NCBI RefSeq assembly: GCF_947501415.1
Contig: NZ_CANMVL010000008.1
Coordinates: forward strand, 1 to 35,983
Source of the DNA: an uncultured Halomonas sp.
Lineage (GTDB): Bacteria; Pseudomonadota; Gammaproteobacteria; Pseudomonadales; Halomonadaceae
Reading direction: 5' to 3'
DNA length: 35,983 nucleotides
Part shown: positions 1-7,723 of the stretch, in pieces
How the letters are laid out: each line of letters starts with the position of its first letter
How positions within the stretch are numbered: position 1 is the stretch's first letter
Notes under the pieces: model-generated
The model's database searches: none
Seen by the model: only the letters and a program-made list of their open reading frames with translations
Told to the model about the DNA's origin: nothing
Made by a program: the position numbers and the translations under genes

Positions 1-19
1 GTACCGATGAGTTCAGACT

Positions 20-59
20 GATGAAAACCGGACAATCTGAATTGATGAAATCCGGACAA
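20..59. mobile_element. Insertion-sequence end with repeated terminal motif (element lies off the left edge)
   Basis: Two near-identical 16-bp direct repeats, GATGAAAACCGGACAA (20-35) and GATGAAATCCGGACAA (44-59), are spaced 24 bp apart. Read on the minus strand the outermost unit begins TTGTCCGG, and immediately beyond it the GMC oxidoreductase reading frame resumes. Repeated subterminal motifs with a TG-type tip are characteristic of IS21-family elements; the family assignment is inference because no transposase is visible. The abrupt loss of GMC similarity at about base 60 is the strongest evidence that this is an element boundary. Confidence 0.55.
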
Positions 60-898
60 CCTTCAATGACGTTGACATTACCGGCTACCGCTACCAGGCG
101 TGCCCGCTGACGCTGCTCATTGCCCTCAGCATCGAAGTAGACCACCGCCGTTACTCTGCCACGTTCATCATGTTCAATTCGTGCCACATGGGACTCGGGG
201 CGAAGCTCTAGGTGACCAGTGGCGATGCCCTCAGGCAACTCGGTGTAGAGGGTCGACCACTTAGCTCCAGTTTTGCATCCCTGAAAGCAAAACCCCCTCT
301 GCTGGCAGGCAGCGCGACCAGCACGTGGCGCGCTGTTGATAGCCATATGCCCAGTGTTACATGAGTAGCCCAGCATCTTGGCGCCGTTGTACATCACCTT
401 GAAGTTATTATTTCCAGGCAGTCCCTTGTTGTCGTTGGTGCGCGTTACGCCCATTCGTCGTTCGGCGCGGTCGTAGTAGGGAGCCAATTCATTGTAGGTA
501 AGGGGCCAATCGAGTAGGTTGGCGCCCGCCACCTTTCCATAGGTTGAAAGGGCAGCAAACTCGTGAGGCTGAAAGCGTAAGCTTGCACCTGCCCAGTGTA
601 CGGTAGTCCCGCCTACCGCCTTAACGATCCACGCTGGCAGGTTGGGGAAGTCATTCGCGATTCTCCAGCTACCTGAAGTAGTGCGCGTATCAAGCCAGGC
701 AAGCTGAGCAAAGGAGGCCCACTCATCGGCCAAGAAATCAGCTGTGGTATGCAAAGCACCAGCTTCCAGCACCACCACGTCAATGCCCTGTTGGGCCAGC
801 TCATTAGCCAGGGTACCACCGCCAGCACCCGAACCTACTACCACGACAACACTGGCATCGTCATGAGCGAAGGTCTTCTGGTTGTCAGTCATTGCCAT
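60..898 (-). pseudogene. GMC-family FAD oxidoreductase (gluconate 2-dehydrogenase large-subunit type), C-terminus cut off by an IS end
   Basis: The minus-strand frame from ATG 898 (GGAG eight bases upstream; a second ATG lies at 892) gives an N-terminal dinucleotide-binding motif, VVVVGSGAGGGTLANELA, then VVVLEAG. It continues with the GMC-typical GGTTVHWAGASLRF and a Cys-containing segment CQQRGFCFQGC near residue 200. Such enzymes are membrane-bound periplasmic sugar or alcohol dehydrogenases whose large subunit pairs with a small Tat-exported subunit and a cytochrome c. The small subunit is encoded just upstream. Similarity stops at VAVAGN, where family members continue with the substrate-binding half; the frame then runs into the IS repeat at 20-59. 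Only about 280 of the usual 530-590 residues are present, so the gene is probably inactive unless the remainder lies elsewhere. Confidence 0.8.
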
Positions 899-950
899 CT
901 TGGCATCTCCATAAGCATCATTGTTCTGGTCGACGATGATCGCGTCTACG

Positions 951-1520
951 TCAAGCCGTGGGCTCCTCAAAGGGCAGGTAGCCACCCTGAGGCTGGGGTG
1001 GGTCGGGTAGCCAGGTAAGGTCGTTGAAGCCCTTGCTTAGATAGCCACCGTCACCCTCGGCACCTTCATAGCCGAAGTGGGCGAAAGCTAAGGGGTTGTC
1101 ATAGAGCGAAACCACGGCATCACCGCGGATAGCTTCAAAGAAGGGCGTACCAGCCATGGCGGTAAGATGATCAAGCCGAGAGGCACCATCCAGTGCTAAC
1201 CAGTCACCACCGGCAGATTTTTCGAGCTCTGCGATACCGTTACTAAGTGTGTTGAGCAAGTTATTATCACTAGCTTTTCGATCAAGGCTCTTCACTACGT
1301 AGGCATAAACAGCATCCTCTAAACCCGAGTGTGGGAAAATCTGCTTGACAACCCCCAGTAAAACATCTCCTTGATGTGTGCTAAGTGTCTCGAGTGGCAT
1401 GGCCCAGCTGCGCGAGGGGGCCAATAGAGCAATAGGTCCGCTGGCAAAGGCCAGAGTACCGGCCAGAACACCACCGCTCGCTTTGAGAAAGACGCGGCGT
1501 GATAGAGTGGGTGAACTCAT
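951..1520 (-). CDS. Gluconate 2-dehydrogenase subunit 3 family protein, Tat-exported
   Basis: The 189-residue product starts at ATG 1520, with AGAGG seven bases upstream; an upstream ATG at 1553 has no comparable site. The N-terminus has a twin-arginine motif SRRVFLKA followed by a hydrophobic stretch ending near SRSWAMP, indicating Tat export of a folded protein. The rest fits the small, cofactor-less gamma subunit of membrane GMC dehydrogenases, which escorts and anchors the FAD subunit. The large-subunit gene starts about 52 bases downstream on the same strand, so the two form one operon. Because that partner is truncated, this subunit may now be orphaned. Confidence 0.75.
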   Translation of the reverse strand: MSSPTLSRRVFLKASGGVLAGTLAFASGPIALLAPSRSWAMPLETLSTHQGDVLLGVVKQIFPHSGLEDAVYAYVVKSLDRKASDNNLLNTLSNGIAELEKSAGGDWLALDGASRLDHLTAMAGTPFFEAIRGDAVVSLYDNPLAFAHFGYEGAEGDGGYLSKGFNDLTWLPDPPQPQGGYLPFEEPTA

Positions 1521-1765
1521 AGCTGACCTCTCGTAATCAAAGCTCAATACCAAAGCAGTATTGTGCCGATATCAAATTTTGTAGGGGGACCACCTGGAGC
1601 AGGAAGCTGACTTGAGACTAAACGTAGGAAGCATCCATCGGGTAACAGCGGACTACTACATCTACGAAAGTCTAATGCTAAAGTGCTGTCTTCGGCGGCA
1701 ATGTCAGTGAATCGCAAGCACAATTCACCTTCAGCCTGCAGACACACTTTTCAGAGAGAGAACAT

Positions 1766-2050
1766 ATGTGCCACGTCTATGCATCAACCGATCCATGGCG
1801 TTATGAATGCACCACACGGTCGGTGCGCTTGCAGGGCAGCGTGACCAGTATCCGTTTGGAAAACGAGTTCTGGGAAATTCTCGACCAGCTAGCCCAAGAC
1901 CAGCGACTATCTACTGGTCAATTTATCAGTGAGCTGTATGGAGAGGTCATAGCAACCAAAGGCACAGTACCAAATCTCGCTTCCATGCTGCGCGTAGCCT
2001 GTGCCGTACATCTACACATCCGCGCTGAACCTGCTGCACACAGAGCATGA
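1766..2050 (+). CDS. Ribbon-helix-helix domain protein
   Basis: The 94-residue protein has a segment VRLQGSVTSIRLENEFWEIL followed by a helix with DQRLSTGQFISELY. This is the strand-helix-helix pattern of the PF13467-like ribbon-helix-helix family, in which the strand pairs in a dimer and contacts DNA. Start ATG 1766 follows AGAGAGAG. It faces away from the dehydrogenase genes across a 245-bp intergenic region, so it could act on that promoter, but nothing visible proves this. Base composition is lower in GC than the core genes further right, matching the accessory character of the first 2 kb. Confidence 0.65.
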   Translation: MCHVYASTDPWRYECTTRSVRLQGSVTSIRLENEFWEILDQLAQDQRLSTGQFISELYGEVIATKGTVPNLASMLRVACAVHLHIRAEPAAHRA

Positions 2051-2103
2051 AATCTGAGCTATTTACCAAACGGGTTGTCAATCACACGGGACCCGACAAT
2101 TAG

Positions 2104-2328
2104 GAACTCGAGCGCCATCCGCGACTGCTGCCGCTGCCCTTCTTCGCCTGGCGCCTCGCCGCTATCCTGCTCTCCCCACTTCCCTCACCGCCCCTGACGC
2201 GGGACCAGGTACTGCTGATGCAGCGCGACAACCTCGCCGCCCCGGACGCCGGAAGCTTCGCCGACCTCGGCATCATGTCGCGCACGCTGCATGACAGCCT
2301 GCCGCGCTGCCTGGCGAGCCAGGGGTAG
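2104..2328 (+). pseudogene. Remnant of an NDUFA9-like NAD-dependent epimerase C-terminus
   Basis: The plus frame after the TAG at 2101-2103 reads ELERHPRLLPLPFFAWRL, then SPPLTRDQVLLMQRDNLAAP and a leucine-rich end closing with LPRCLASQG and TAG at 2326-2328. This matches the end of complex I NDUFA9-subunit-like epimerases (typically PPLTRDQ..LL..DN). No start codon or Rossmann-fold part is present; the N-terminal three quarters are missing. Composition switches to high GC here, so the truncation point at about 2090-2100 is the junction between the accessory stretch on the left and the core chromosome. Confidence 0.6.
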
Positions 2329-2532
2329 CACCGCCTCCCCTGATTTGCGCCTTGCGCCCGGCATCGTGCAACCGGCCCACCTCCACTTGATAAGCATCGA
2401 GAGGCAACCTCTTACCACTCCCCCTACTGGCAATGAAACGACCAGATTAAAATACATCAGCAGAAAAAGTTGCTATCAGGGATGAAAAATGAAGAATGCA
2501 CGCCCGAACCCATCGCAACACAGGTGACCTTC

Positions 2533-3969
2533 ATGGAATTCTTCAACCGGCTGGTAGGTGGCGGCAATGGCCTGCTGTGGGGCAGCGTACTGATCTACCT
2601 GCTGATCGGTGCCGGCCTCTACTTCACCGTCATGACCCGCGGCATCCAGTTCCGCTACTTCGGCCATATGTTCAAGCTGCTGCGCCACTCACGCCAGGGC
2701 AATGGCGGCATCTCCTCCTTCCAGGCGCTCTCCACCAGCCTCGCGGCTAGGGTGGGTACCGGCAATCTGGCCGGGGTGGCCGTAGCCATCTACTTCGGCG
2801 GGCCCGGGGCGATCTTCTGGATGTGGATCACGGCACTGGTCGGCATGGCCACCAGCTTCGTGGAGTCCACCCTGGCCCAGGCCTACAAGGTCGACCACGG
2901 TGACCAGACCTTCCGCGGCGGCCCCGCTCGCTATATCGAACGGGGGCTCGGCCTGCGTTGGCTGGCCGTTGCCTTCTCGATCTGCCTGGTCATCGCCTTC
3001 GGCCTGGCCTTCAACAGCGTGCAGGCCAACTCCATCGCTCAGGCGATGCAGGAGGCCTACGCCGTGCCCACCTGGGTCATGGGGCTGATACTGGTGGCGG
3101 TCGTCGCGCCGATCATCTTCGGCGGGCTCAAGTCCATCGCCCGGGTCGCCGAGCTGGTGGTGCCGCTGATGGCGCTGCTTTACCTGCTGCTGGCGCTAAG
3201 CGTGGTGCTGCTCAATATCGATGACCTGCCCGCCGCACTGAGCACCATTATCAGAAGCGCCTTCGGCCTCGAGCAGGCCGCCGGTGGCGCAGTGGGCTAT
3301 GCGGTAGCGCAGGCGATTATGAACGGCATCAAGCGCGGCCTGTTCTCCAATGAGGCGGGCATGGGCTCGGCCCCCAACGCCGCGGCCACCGCCACCACTC
3401 ACCCCAACCACCCCGCTGCCCAGGGCTTCATCCAGATGCTCGGCGTCTTCCTCGACACCCTGGTGATCTGTACCGCCACCGCGGCGATCATCATCATGGC
3501 GGGACCCGAGCTGCTGGCCGGCGACGAGGCCAACGGCATCCAGCTCACCCAGATGGCGCTCTCCCAGCATGTGGGCGAATGGGGCGGACAGTTCATCGCC
3601 ATCGCCATTCTGCTGTTCGCCTTCACCTCGGTTATCGCCAACTACTCCTACGGCGAGTCCAACGTGGAGTACCTGGCCGGGCACCGCCGCGCGCCGCTGG
3701 CCATCCTGATCTATCGTCTGGCGGTACTGTGCATGGTGATGATCGGCTCCCTGGCAAGCCTGGGGACCATCTGGAGCTTGGCCGACCTCTCCATGGGGAT
3801 GATGGCGCTGATCAACCTGGTCGCCATCCTGCTGCTCTCGCCGGTGGCATTTGCGCTGTTCAAGGATTACGAGCGCCAGCTCAAGGCCGGCGAGGAGCCC
3901 TCCTTCGACCCTGGCCGTTTCCCCAGGCTGGCCGACAAGGTCGACCCCAAGGCCTGGCCCCGGCGCTGA
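2533..3969 (+). CDS. Alanine/glycine:cation symporter, AGCS family
   Basis: The 478-residue inner-membrane protein has about ten hydrophobic segments. It shows the family signature around VGTGNLAGVAVAI and GGPGAIFWMW, plus a second conserved block, RGLFSNEAGMGSAPNAAA. Family members take up alanine or glycine with sodium, which suits a halophile. I chose ATG 2533 (MEFFNRLVGGGNG) because it is preceded by AGGTGA five bases away and matches the usual AGCS N-terminus. The frame is open upstream to ATG 2482 and TTG 2470, but neither has a spaced ribosome binding site. A strong hairpin follows, so it is probably a single-gene unit. Confidence 0.85.
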   Translation: MEFFNRLVGGGNGLLWGSVLIYLLIGAGLYFTVMTRGIQFRYFGHMFKLLRHSRQGNGGISSFQALSTSLAARVGTGNLAGVAVAIYFGGPGAIFWMWITALVGMATSFVESTLAQAYKVDHGDQTFRGGPARYIERGLGLRWLAVAFSICLVIAFGLAFNSVQANSIAQAMQEAYAVPTWVMGLILVAVVAPIIFGGLKSIARVAELVVPLMALLYLLLALSVVLLNIDDLPAALSTIIRSAFGLEQAAGGAVGYAVAQAIMNGIKRGLFSNEAGMGSAPNAAATATTHPNHPAAQGFIQMLGVFLDTLVICTATAAIIIMAGPELLAGDEANGIQLTQMALSQHVGEWGGQFIAIAILLFAFTSVIANYSYGESNVEYLAGHRRAPLAILIYRLAVLCMVMIGSLASLGTIWSLADLSMGMMALINLVAILLLSPVAFALFKDYERQLKAGEEPSFDPGRFPRLADKVDPKAWPRR

Positions 3970-4007
3970 TACTGCGTTGGCAGGACACATGAACGCTTGA
4001 CTAGCCG

Positions 4008-4040
4008 ACAACGCCACGCCTTGACGTGGCGTTGTCGTTT
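4008..4040. terminator. Bidirectional hairpin terminator
   Basis: An 11-bp perfect stem, ACAACGCCACG (4008-4018) and CGTGGCGTTGT (4025-4035), has a 6-base loop and is followed by CGTTTT. It separates the convergent symporter and VIT1-type genes. Confidence 0.85.
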
Positions 4041-4051
4041 TCTCCCGCCGA

Positions 4052-4810
4052 TCAAAGACCTACCCCAAACAGCGCCTGGGCAAGATGGCCGGTCAGGAAG
4101 GCCAATCCCGCCGCCGCGCCACCCATCAGCAGGGTACGCACGCCGGAGGTCAGCATCGGCTGATGATAGACGAGGCTCTTGCCCATGCCGATCAGGAAGA
4201 ACATCAGCCCGGCGAGCGCGAGGCTGGAGAGAAACTGCACATTGACCGTCAGGCCGGGCACGGCGTAGGGCAGAAGCGGCACCGCCCCCACCACCAGAAA
4301 GGCAGCGAAGGTGACCAGCCCCGAGCGCAGGGGACTCAGGCCCTCGATCTGCAGGCCATGCTCCTCGCGCAGCATGGTCTCCACCCACAGCTCACGGTCG
4401 CTGCAGATGGTCTCGACCACCCGCTCGAGGGTCTCGCCGGCAAACCCCTTGGCGATGAAGATCTGGCGGATCTCCTCGCGCTCCCCCTCGGGAATCACAT
4501 CGATATGATGGTGCTCATCGCGGCGCACCCCGTCGACATGCTCGCGCTGTGCCTTGATCGCCTCATAGTTGCTGATCGCCATGCTGAAGCCATCGGCCAA
4601 CAGGTTGGCGAACCCCAGCACCAGGGCCACGGTGGCCGAGAAGCCGGCCCCGAAGGCACCGGACACCACGGCGAAGGTCGTCACACAACCGTCGATGCCA
4701 CCCAGGATGGCGTCGGGCAGGCTCTGTCCGGCATTGCCTCCCTGCAGCCGGCGGCGAATGGCCTCCGGATGGTGCTCCGCCTCCAGATCGCTACGCTTGT
4801 GCCCTTGCAT
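4052..4810 (-). CDS. VIT1/CCC1-family divalent metal transporter
   Basis: The 252-residue membrane protein shows the family's opening block, AILGGIDGCVTTFAVVSGAFGAG. Next come LLADGFSMAISNYEA and a long charged cytoplasmic segment (about residues 80-150, rich in E, R and H), then three C-terminal membrane helices. Relatives move Fe2+ or Mn2+ out of the cytosol; the acidic cytoplasmic domain is the usual metal-binding part. Start ATG 4810 has AGGAG five bases upstream; the frame is open further upstream but lacks a ribosome site. It stands alone, convergent with the symporter gene. Confidence 0.82.
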   Translation of the reverse strand: MQGHKRSDLEAEHHPEAIRRRLQGGNAGQSLPDAILGGIDGCVTTFAVVSGAFGAGFSATVALVLGFANLLADGFSMAISNYEAIKAQREHVDGVRRDEHHHIDVIPEGEREEIRQIFIAKGFAGETLERVVETICSDRELWVETMLREEHGLQIEGLSPLRSGLVTFAAFLVVGAVPLLPYAVPGLTVNVQFLSSLALAGLMFFLIGMGKSLVYHQPMLTSGVRTLLMGGAAAGLAFLTGHLAQALFGVGL

Positions 4811-5020
4811 CCGGACTCCTTCCCACCGGTTGATGACATCGCCCCCCGCCTGAGAGGACCAGTGACGAGGCGTGGCCCCCTGCAGGGCCTGGCTGGCTCC
4901 ATGATAAGCTTGGGGGAACATCCATAAGGTAGCCACTGCCGGCACGCCTGGCCTATATCACGAAGCCCCGGACACCAGGGGCACCGGCCGTGTCACCCGG
5001 CACACAAGGAGAAGTAACGA

Positions 5021-6277
5021 ATGAGCTCTACCCCCTGGACCGCCCCCATGCCCGACGAGCAGTTTGAGCTGATGCGCGAGATTCTCGCCGCCCCGAGCCC
5101 CGTGGGGCTCGAAGGAGCCATGACCTACGGCGTGCTCAAGCCCCACTTCGATAGCTTCGCTCCCGAAGGCTGGCGGCTGCACCAGTTCAAGGGGCACGCC
5201 AGCGTGGTGCTGGACACCCACCCCGGGCGCGACGATCTGTTCAAGGTGATGATCATCGGGCACGCCGACAAGATCCGCATGCAGGTTCGCTCCATCGGCG
5301 AGGACGGCAAGATCTGGATCAACAGTGACTCCTTCCTGCCCAATGTGCTGGTCGGCCACGAGGTGACCCTGTTCAGCGAGGACCCCGAGGCGCCGGGCAG
5401 CTACCGTCGTATCCAGGGTGGCACCGTGGAGGCGCTGGGCGCCATTCACTTCTCCGACCCCGCCCAACGCAGTGGCGACAAGGGCATCAAGAAGGAGCAG
5501 CTCTACCTCGACCTGCAGATCCATGGCGACAACAAGAAGCAGCAGGTTGAGAACCTGGGCGTGCGCCCCGGCGATGCCATCCTGCTGGAGCGCCCCATCC
5601 GTCACGGCTTCAGCCCGGATACCTTCTACGGCGCCTACCTCGACAACGGCCTGGGCTGTTTCGTCACCGCCGAGGTGGCACGCCTGATCGCCGAGGCGGG
5701 AGGCACCGAGAAGGTCAGGGTGATGTTCGCCATCGCCAGCTATGAGGAGATCGGCCGCTTCGGCAGCCGGGTGCTCGCCGGCGAGCTCGAGCCCGACGCC
5801 ATCATCGCCGTGGACGTCAACCACGACTACGTGGCCGCCCCCGGCATCGGCGACCGCCGAATGCAGCCACTGGAGATGGGCAAGGGCTTCACCATGTCGG
5901 TGGGCTCCATCGCCAGCGAACAGCTCAATCGCATCATCGAGAGCACCGCCCGGGAACACGCCATCCCCATGCAGCGCGATATCGTCGGCGTCGACACCGG
6001 TACCGACGGCATGGCCGGCGTGCTCGCCGCGGTGGATTGCGCGGCCACCTCGATCGGCTTCCCGATTCGCAACATGCATACCATCTCCGAGACCGGCAAT
6101 ACCCGGGATGTGACAGCGGCGATCCACGCGATCACTCGCAGCCTCCAGGCGCTGGACGCCCTGCCCGATCCGCATCGCGAGTTCCTCGACAACCACCCGC
6201 GCCTCGACACGGCCAGCCCGCTTACCCACCGCGGCGGTGACAAGCCCGAGAGCACGCAAGAGAACCAGGAAGGCTGA
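5021..6277 (+). CDS. M42-family metallo-aminopeptidase (glutamyl aminopeptidase/endoglucanase M type)
   Basis: The 418-residue protein has the M42/M20-clan metal ligands in order: H81 (GHADKI), bridging D208 (AYLDNG), catalytic E242 and E243 (YEEIGRFGSR), D265 (AVDVNHD) and H353 (RNMHTISE). M42 enzymes are cytosolic, dodecameric di-zinc or cobalt aminopeptidases that trim short peptides. ATG 5021 has AAGGAG nine bases upstream. The protein is somewhat longer than typical 340-370 residue members; the extra part includes the hydrophilic C-terminal tail after about residue 395. The substrate cannot be told from sequence. Confidence 0.85.
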   Translation: MSSTPWTAPMPDEQFELMREILAAPSPVGLEGAMTYGVLKPHFDSFAPEGWRLHQFKGHASVVLDTHPGRDDLFKVMIIGHADKIRMQVRSIGEDGKIWINSDSFLPNVLVGHEVTLFSEDPEAPGSYRRIQGGTVEALGAIHFSDPAQRSGDKGIKKEQLYLDLQIHGDNKKQQVENLGVRPGDAILLERPIRHGFSPDTFYGAYLDNGLGCFVTAEVARLIAEAGGTEKVRVMFAIASYEEIGRFGSRVLAGELEPDAIIAVDVNHDYVAAPGIGDRRMQPLEMGKGFTMSVGSIASEQLNRIIESTAREHAIPMQRDIVGVDTGTDGMAGVLAAVDCAATSIGFPIRNMHTISETGNTRDVTAAIHAITRSLQALDALPDPHREFLDNHPRLDTASPLTHRGGDKPESTQENQEG

Positions 6278-6297
6278 TCACGAGGGACGGCCCGCGA

Positions 6298-6324
6298 CGC
6301 CCCGAATGCCTGGCATTCGGGGCG
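6298..6324. terminator. Inverted repeat, probable terminator of the M42 peptidase gene
   Basis: A 27-base near-perfect palindrome has arms CGCCCCGAATGCC (6298-6310) and GGCATTCGGGGCG (6312-6324). No T-run follows, so intrinsic termination is likely but not certain. Confidence 0.6.
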
Positions 6325-6466
6325 CTATCGTCTGTGGCATCGACCATGCCGCCGAGGAATGATGCAGCGCCGACATGGGAGGTAACACAACGGAATCGGG
6401 GTTCGCTCTCATTTCCGACAGGCAAGGGCTATGATGCCCTCACAGTCACCAGTCAGTGAGAGCGAC

Positions 6467-6715
6467 ATGCACGCCTTTCTCGTCGATGTCTTTGCCATTC
6501 ATCCCCGCGGTCAGGAGCAGCATCTCGGTGGCGGCATCTTCCATGCGGCCACCTCCGATGAGGCCGAGGAGCTGGCCACCCAGGAGTTCTGGCAATCCCG
6601 CCTGACCGACCAGGGTTACGATATCGGCTTCCGCACCGACCAGCCTGACACCGGCTGGAAGGTCATGAGCCTGGAGAGTCTGCAGGCCTTCATGCCGCGT
6701 CAGGCCTACGCCTGA
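6467..6715 (+). CDS. Small uncharacterised protein
   Basis: The 82-residue soluble protein begins MHAFLVDVFAIHP, with GAGAG five bases before ATG 6467. The frame is open to ATG 6431, also weakly supported, which would add 12 residues. No membrane segment or metal motif is seen. It has the look of a compact alpha/beta domain (alternating hydrophobic strand, acidic helix with DEAEELATQEF, then a final strand-helix). I do not recognise the family. It is flanked by hairpins on both sides, so it is probably monocistronic. Confidence 0.6.
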   Translation: MHAFLVDVFAIHPRGQEQHLGGGIFHAATSDEAEELATQEFWQSRLTDQGYDIGFRTDQPDTGWKVMSLESLQAFMPRQAYA

Positions 6716-6764
6716 TACGCGACACGCCTGGAACGCTTCAGAGCAACGCCAAGGCTTGTTATCC

Positions 6765-6786
6765 GCGCCGCCCCTCGGGGCGGCGC
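6765..6786. terminator. GC-rich hairpin between convergent genes
   Basis: A 10-bp stem, GCGCCGCCCC (6765-6774) and GGGGCGGCGC (6777-6786), has a 2-base centre. It lies between the small protein gene and the leftward PRPP synthetase gene and can serve both. Confidence 0.65.
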
Positions 6787-6804
6787 TTGCGTTGGCGCCC
6801 CTCG

Positions 6805-7698
6805 CTACCTCCGTTCCAGCAGCCGGGCCAGAGCCTCGGCCAGCACCGGCGCCATGTCGATGGCATTGCTCGGATGAGCGATGCAGTCGGTACTCCATAC
6901 CTGGCCCACCCCGGCCGCACGAATCACCGCCAGGGCATCCTCGGCGAACAGAGCATGGGTCAGGGCCACATCCACCGAGTCCGCGCCGGCCGCCAACAGC
7001 GCCTCGGCAGCACGGGCCACCGTATGCCCTGAGCTGGCCACGTCATCCATCAGCACCACCTCGCGTCCCGCCACGGGGATGTCGGGCAGTTGAATCGACA
7101 CCTCGCGGTCACCGTGTCGCACCTTGCGACACACGCCATGCTCACCGCCGGTGACCTCGGCCGCCCTGGCCACCCACTGCCCCGCCTCCTCATCGGGCCC
7201 CAGCAGCAGCGCTGCGGGGCGCCTTTCGGCGACCAGCTCGGCCAGCCGCGGGGCGCCGGACAGGGCCAGCGCATGCTCGAGGGGGATCGCTTGCTCAAGC
7301 CGCTCGATACGATGCAGGTGGGGGTCCACCGTGATCACCCCATCAAACAGCTCCGCCAGAAAGCCTCCCACGATGGTCTGGCTGACGATCTCGCCGGGAT
7401 GGAAGGCGATATCCTGGCGCATATAGGCGAGATAGGGCGCCACCAGCAGCAGGCGTCCCACGCCCTGGCGGCGGGCGTGGCGCGCCAGCAGCAGCAGCTC
7501 CACCAGCTTGTCATTGGGCCTGTCCAGGCTGCGGTAGATCACCAGTGTCTCGGGAAAGGCGCCCTTCTCGGCGAAAGGCAGGGTCAGCTTGAGCTCGTCA
7601 TCGGGGAAGCGGTGGCGGTCGACGGCTAGCGCCTGCAAACCGGAGGCAGCGGCCAGGCGGCGCGCCGCGGCGGCTTCGTCGGCGAAGTGGAGCAGCAT
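6805..7698 (-). CDS. Ribose-phosphate diphosphokinase (PRPP synthetase) paralogue
   Basis: The roughly 297-residue protein has the PRPP-synthetase layout: the FPDDELKL region near the N-terminus, APYLAYMRQD (ATP-binding side), a TVDPHLHRI stretch, and the PRPP-binding loop VVLMDDVASSGHT. The enzyme makes PRPP from ribose 5-phosphate and ATP. It lies directly after, and is probably co-transcribed with, the family-2 thymidine phosphorylase gene. The start is uncertain: ATG 7698 matches homologue length, but GTG 7719 lies four bases after the upstream stop and has GGAG at ten bases. It is divergent from the housekeeping Prs family, so probably a second copy with a specialised role. Confidence 0.8.
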   Translation of the reverse strand: MLLHFADEAAAARRLAAASGLQALAVDRHRFPDDELKLTLPFAEKGAFPETLVIYRSLDRPNDKLVELLLLARHARRQGVGRLLLVAPYLAYMRQDIAFHPGEIVSQTIVGGFLAELFDGVITVDPHLHRIERLEQAIPLEHALALSGAPRLAELVAERRPAALLLGPDEEAGQWVARAAEVTGGEHGVCRKVRHGDREVSIQLPDIPVAGREVVLMDDVASSGHTVARAAEALLAAGADSVDVALTHALFAEDALAVIRAAGVGQVWSTDCIAHPSNAIDMAPVLAEALARLLERR

Positions 7699-7723
7699 GG
7701 CTCGGCGATCTGGGCTCACGGGG

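Noticed and set aside
1544..1747. Possible small gene upstream of the dehydrogenase subunit
   Set aside because: No ribosome site and no recognisable sequence; more likely the intergenic promoter region.
3196..4017. Long minus-strand frame opposite the AgcS symporter
   Set aside because: Low-complexity, His/Gly/Gln-rich translation typical of the antisense of a GC-rich gene; the plus-strand frame has family motifs and a ribosome site.
4958..6259. 433-codon minus-strand frame opposite the M42 peptidase
   Set aside because: Antisense shadow; no recognisable domain and it covers the true gene with its metal ligands.
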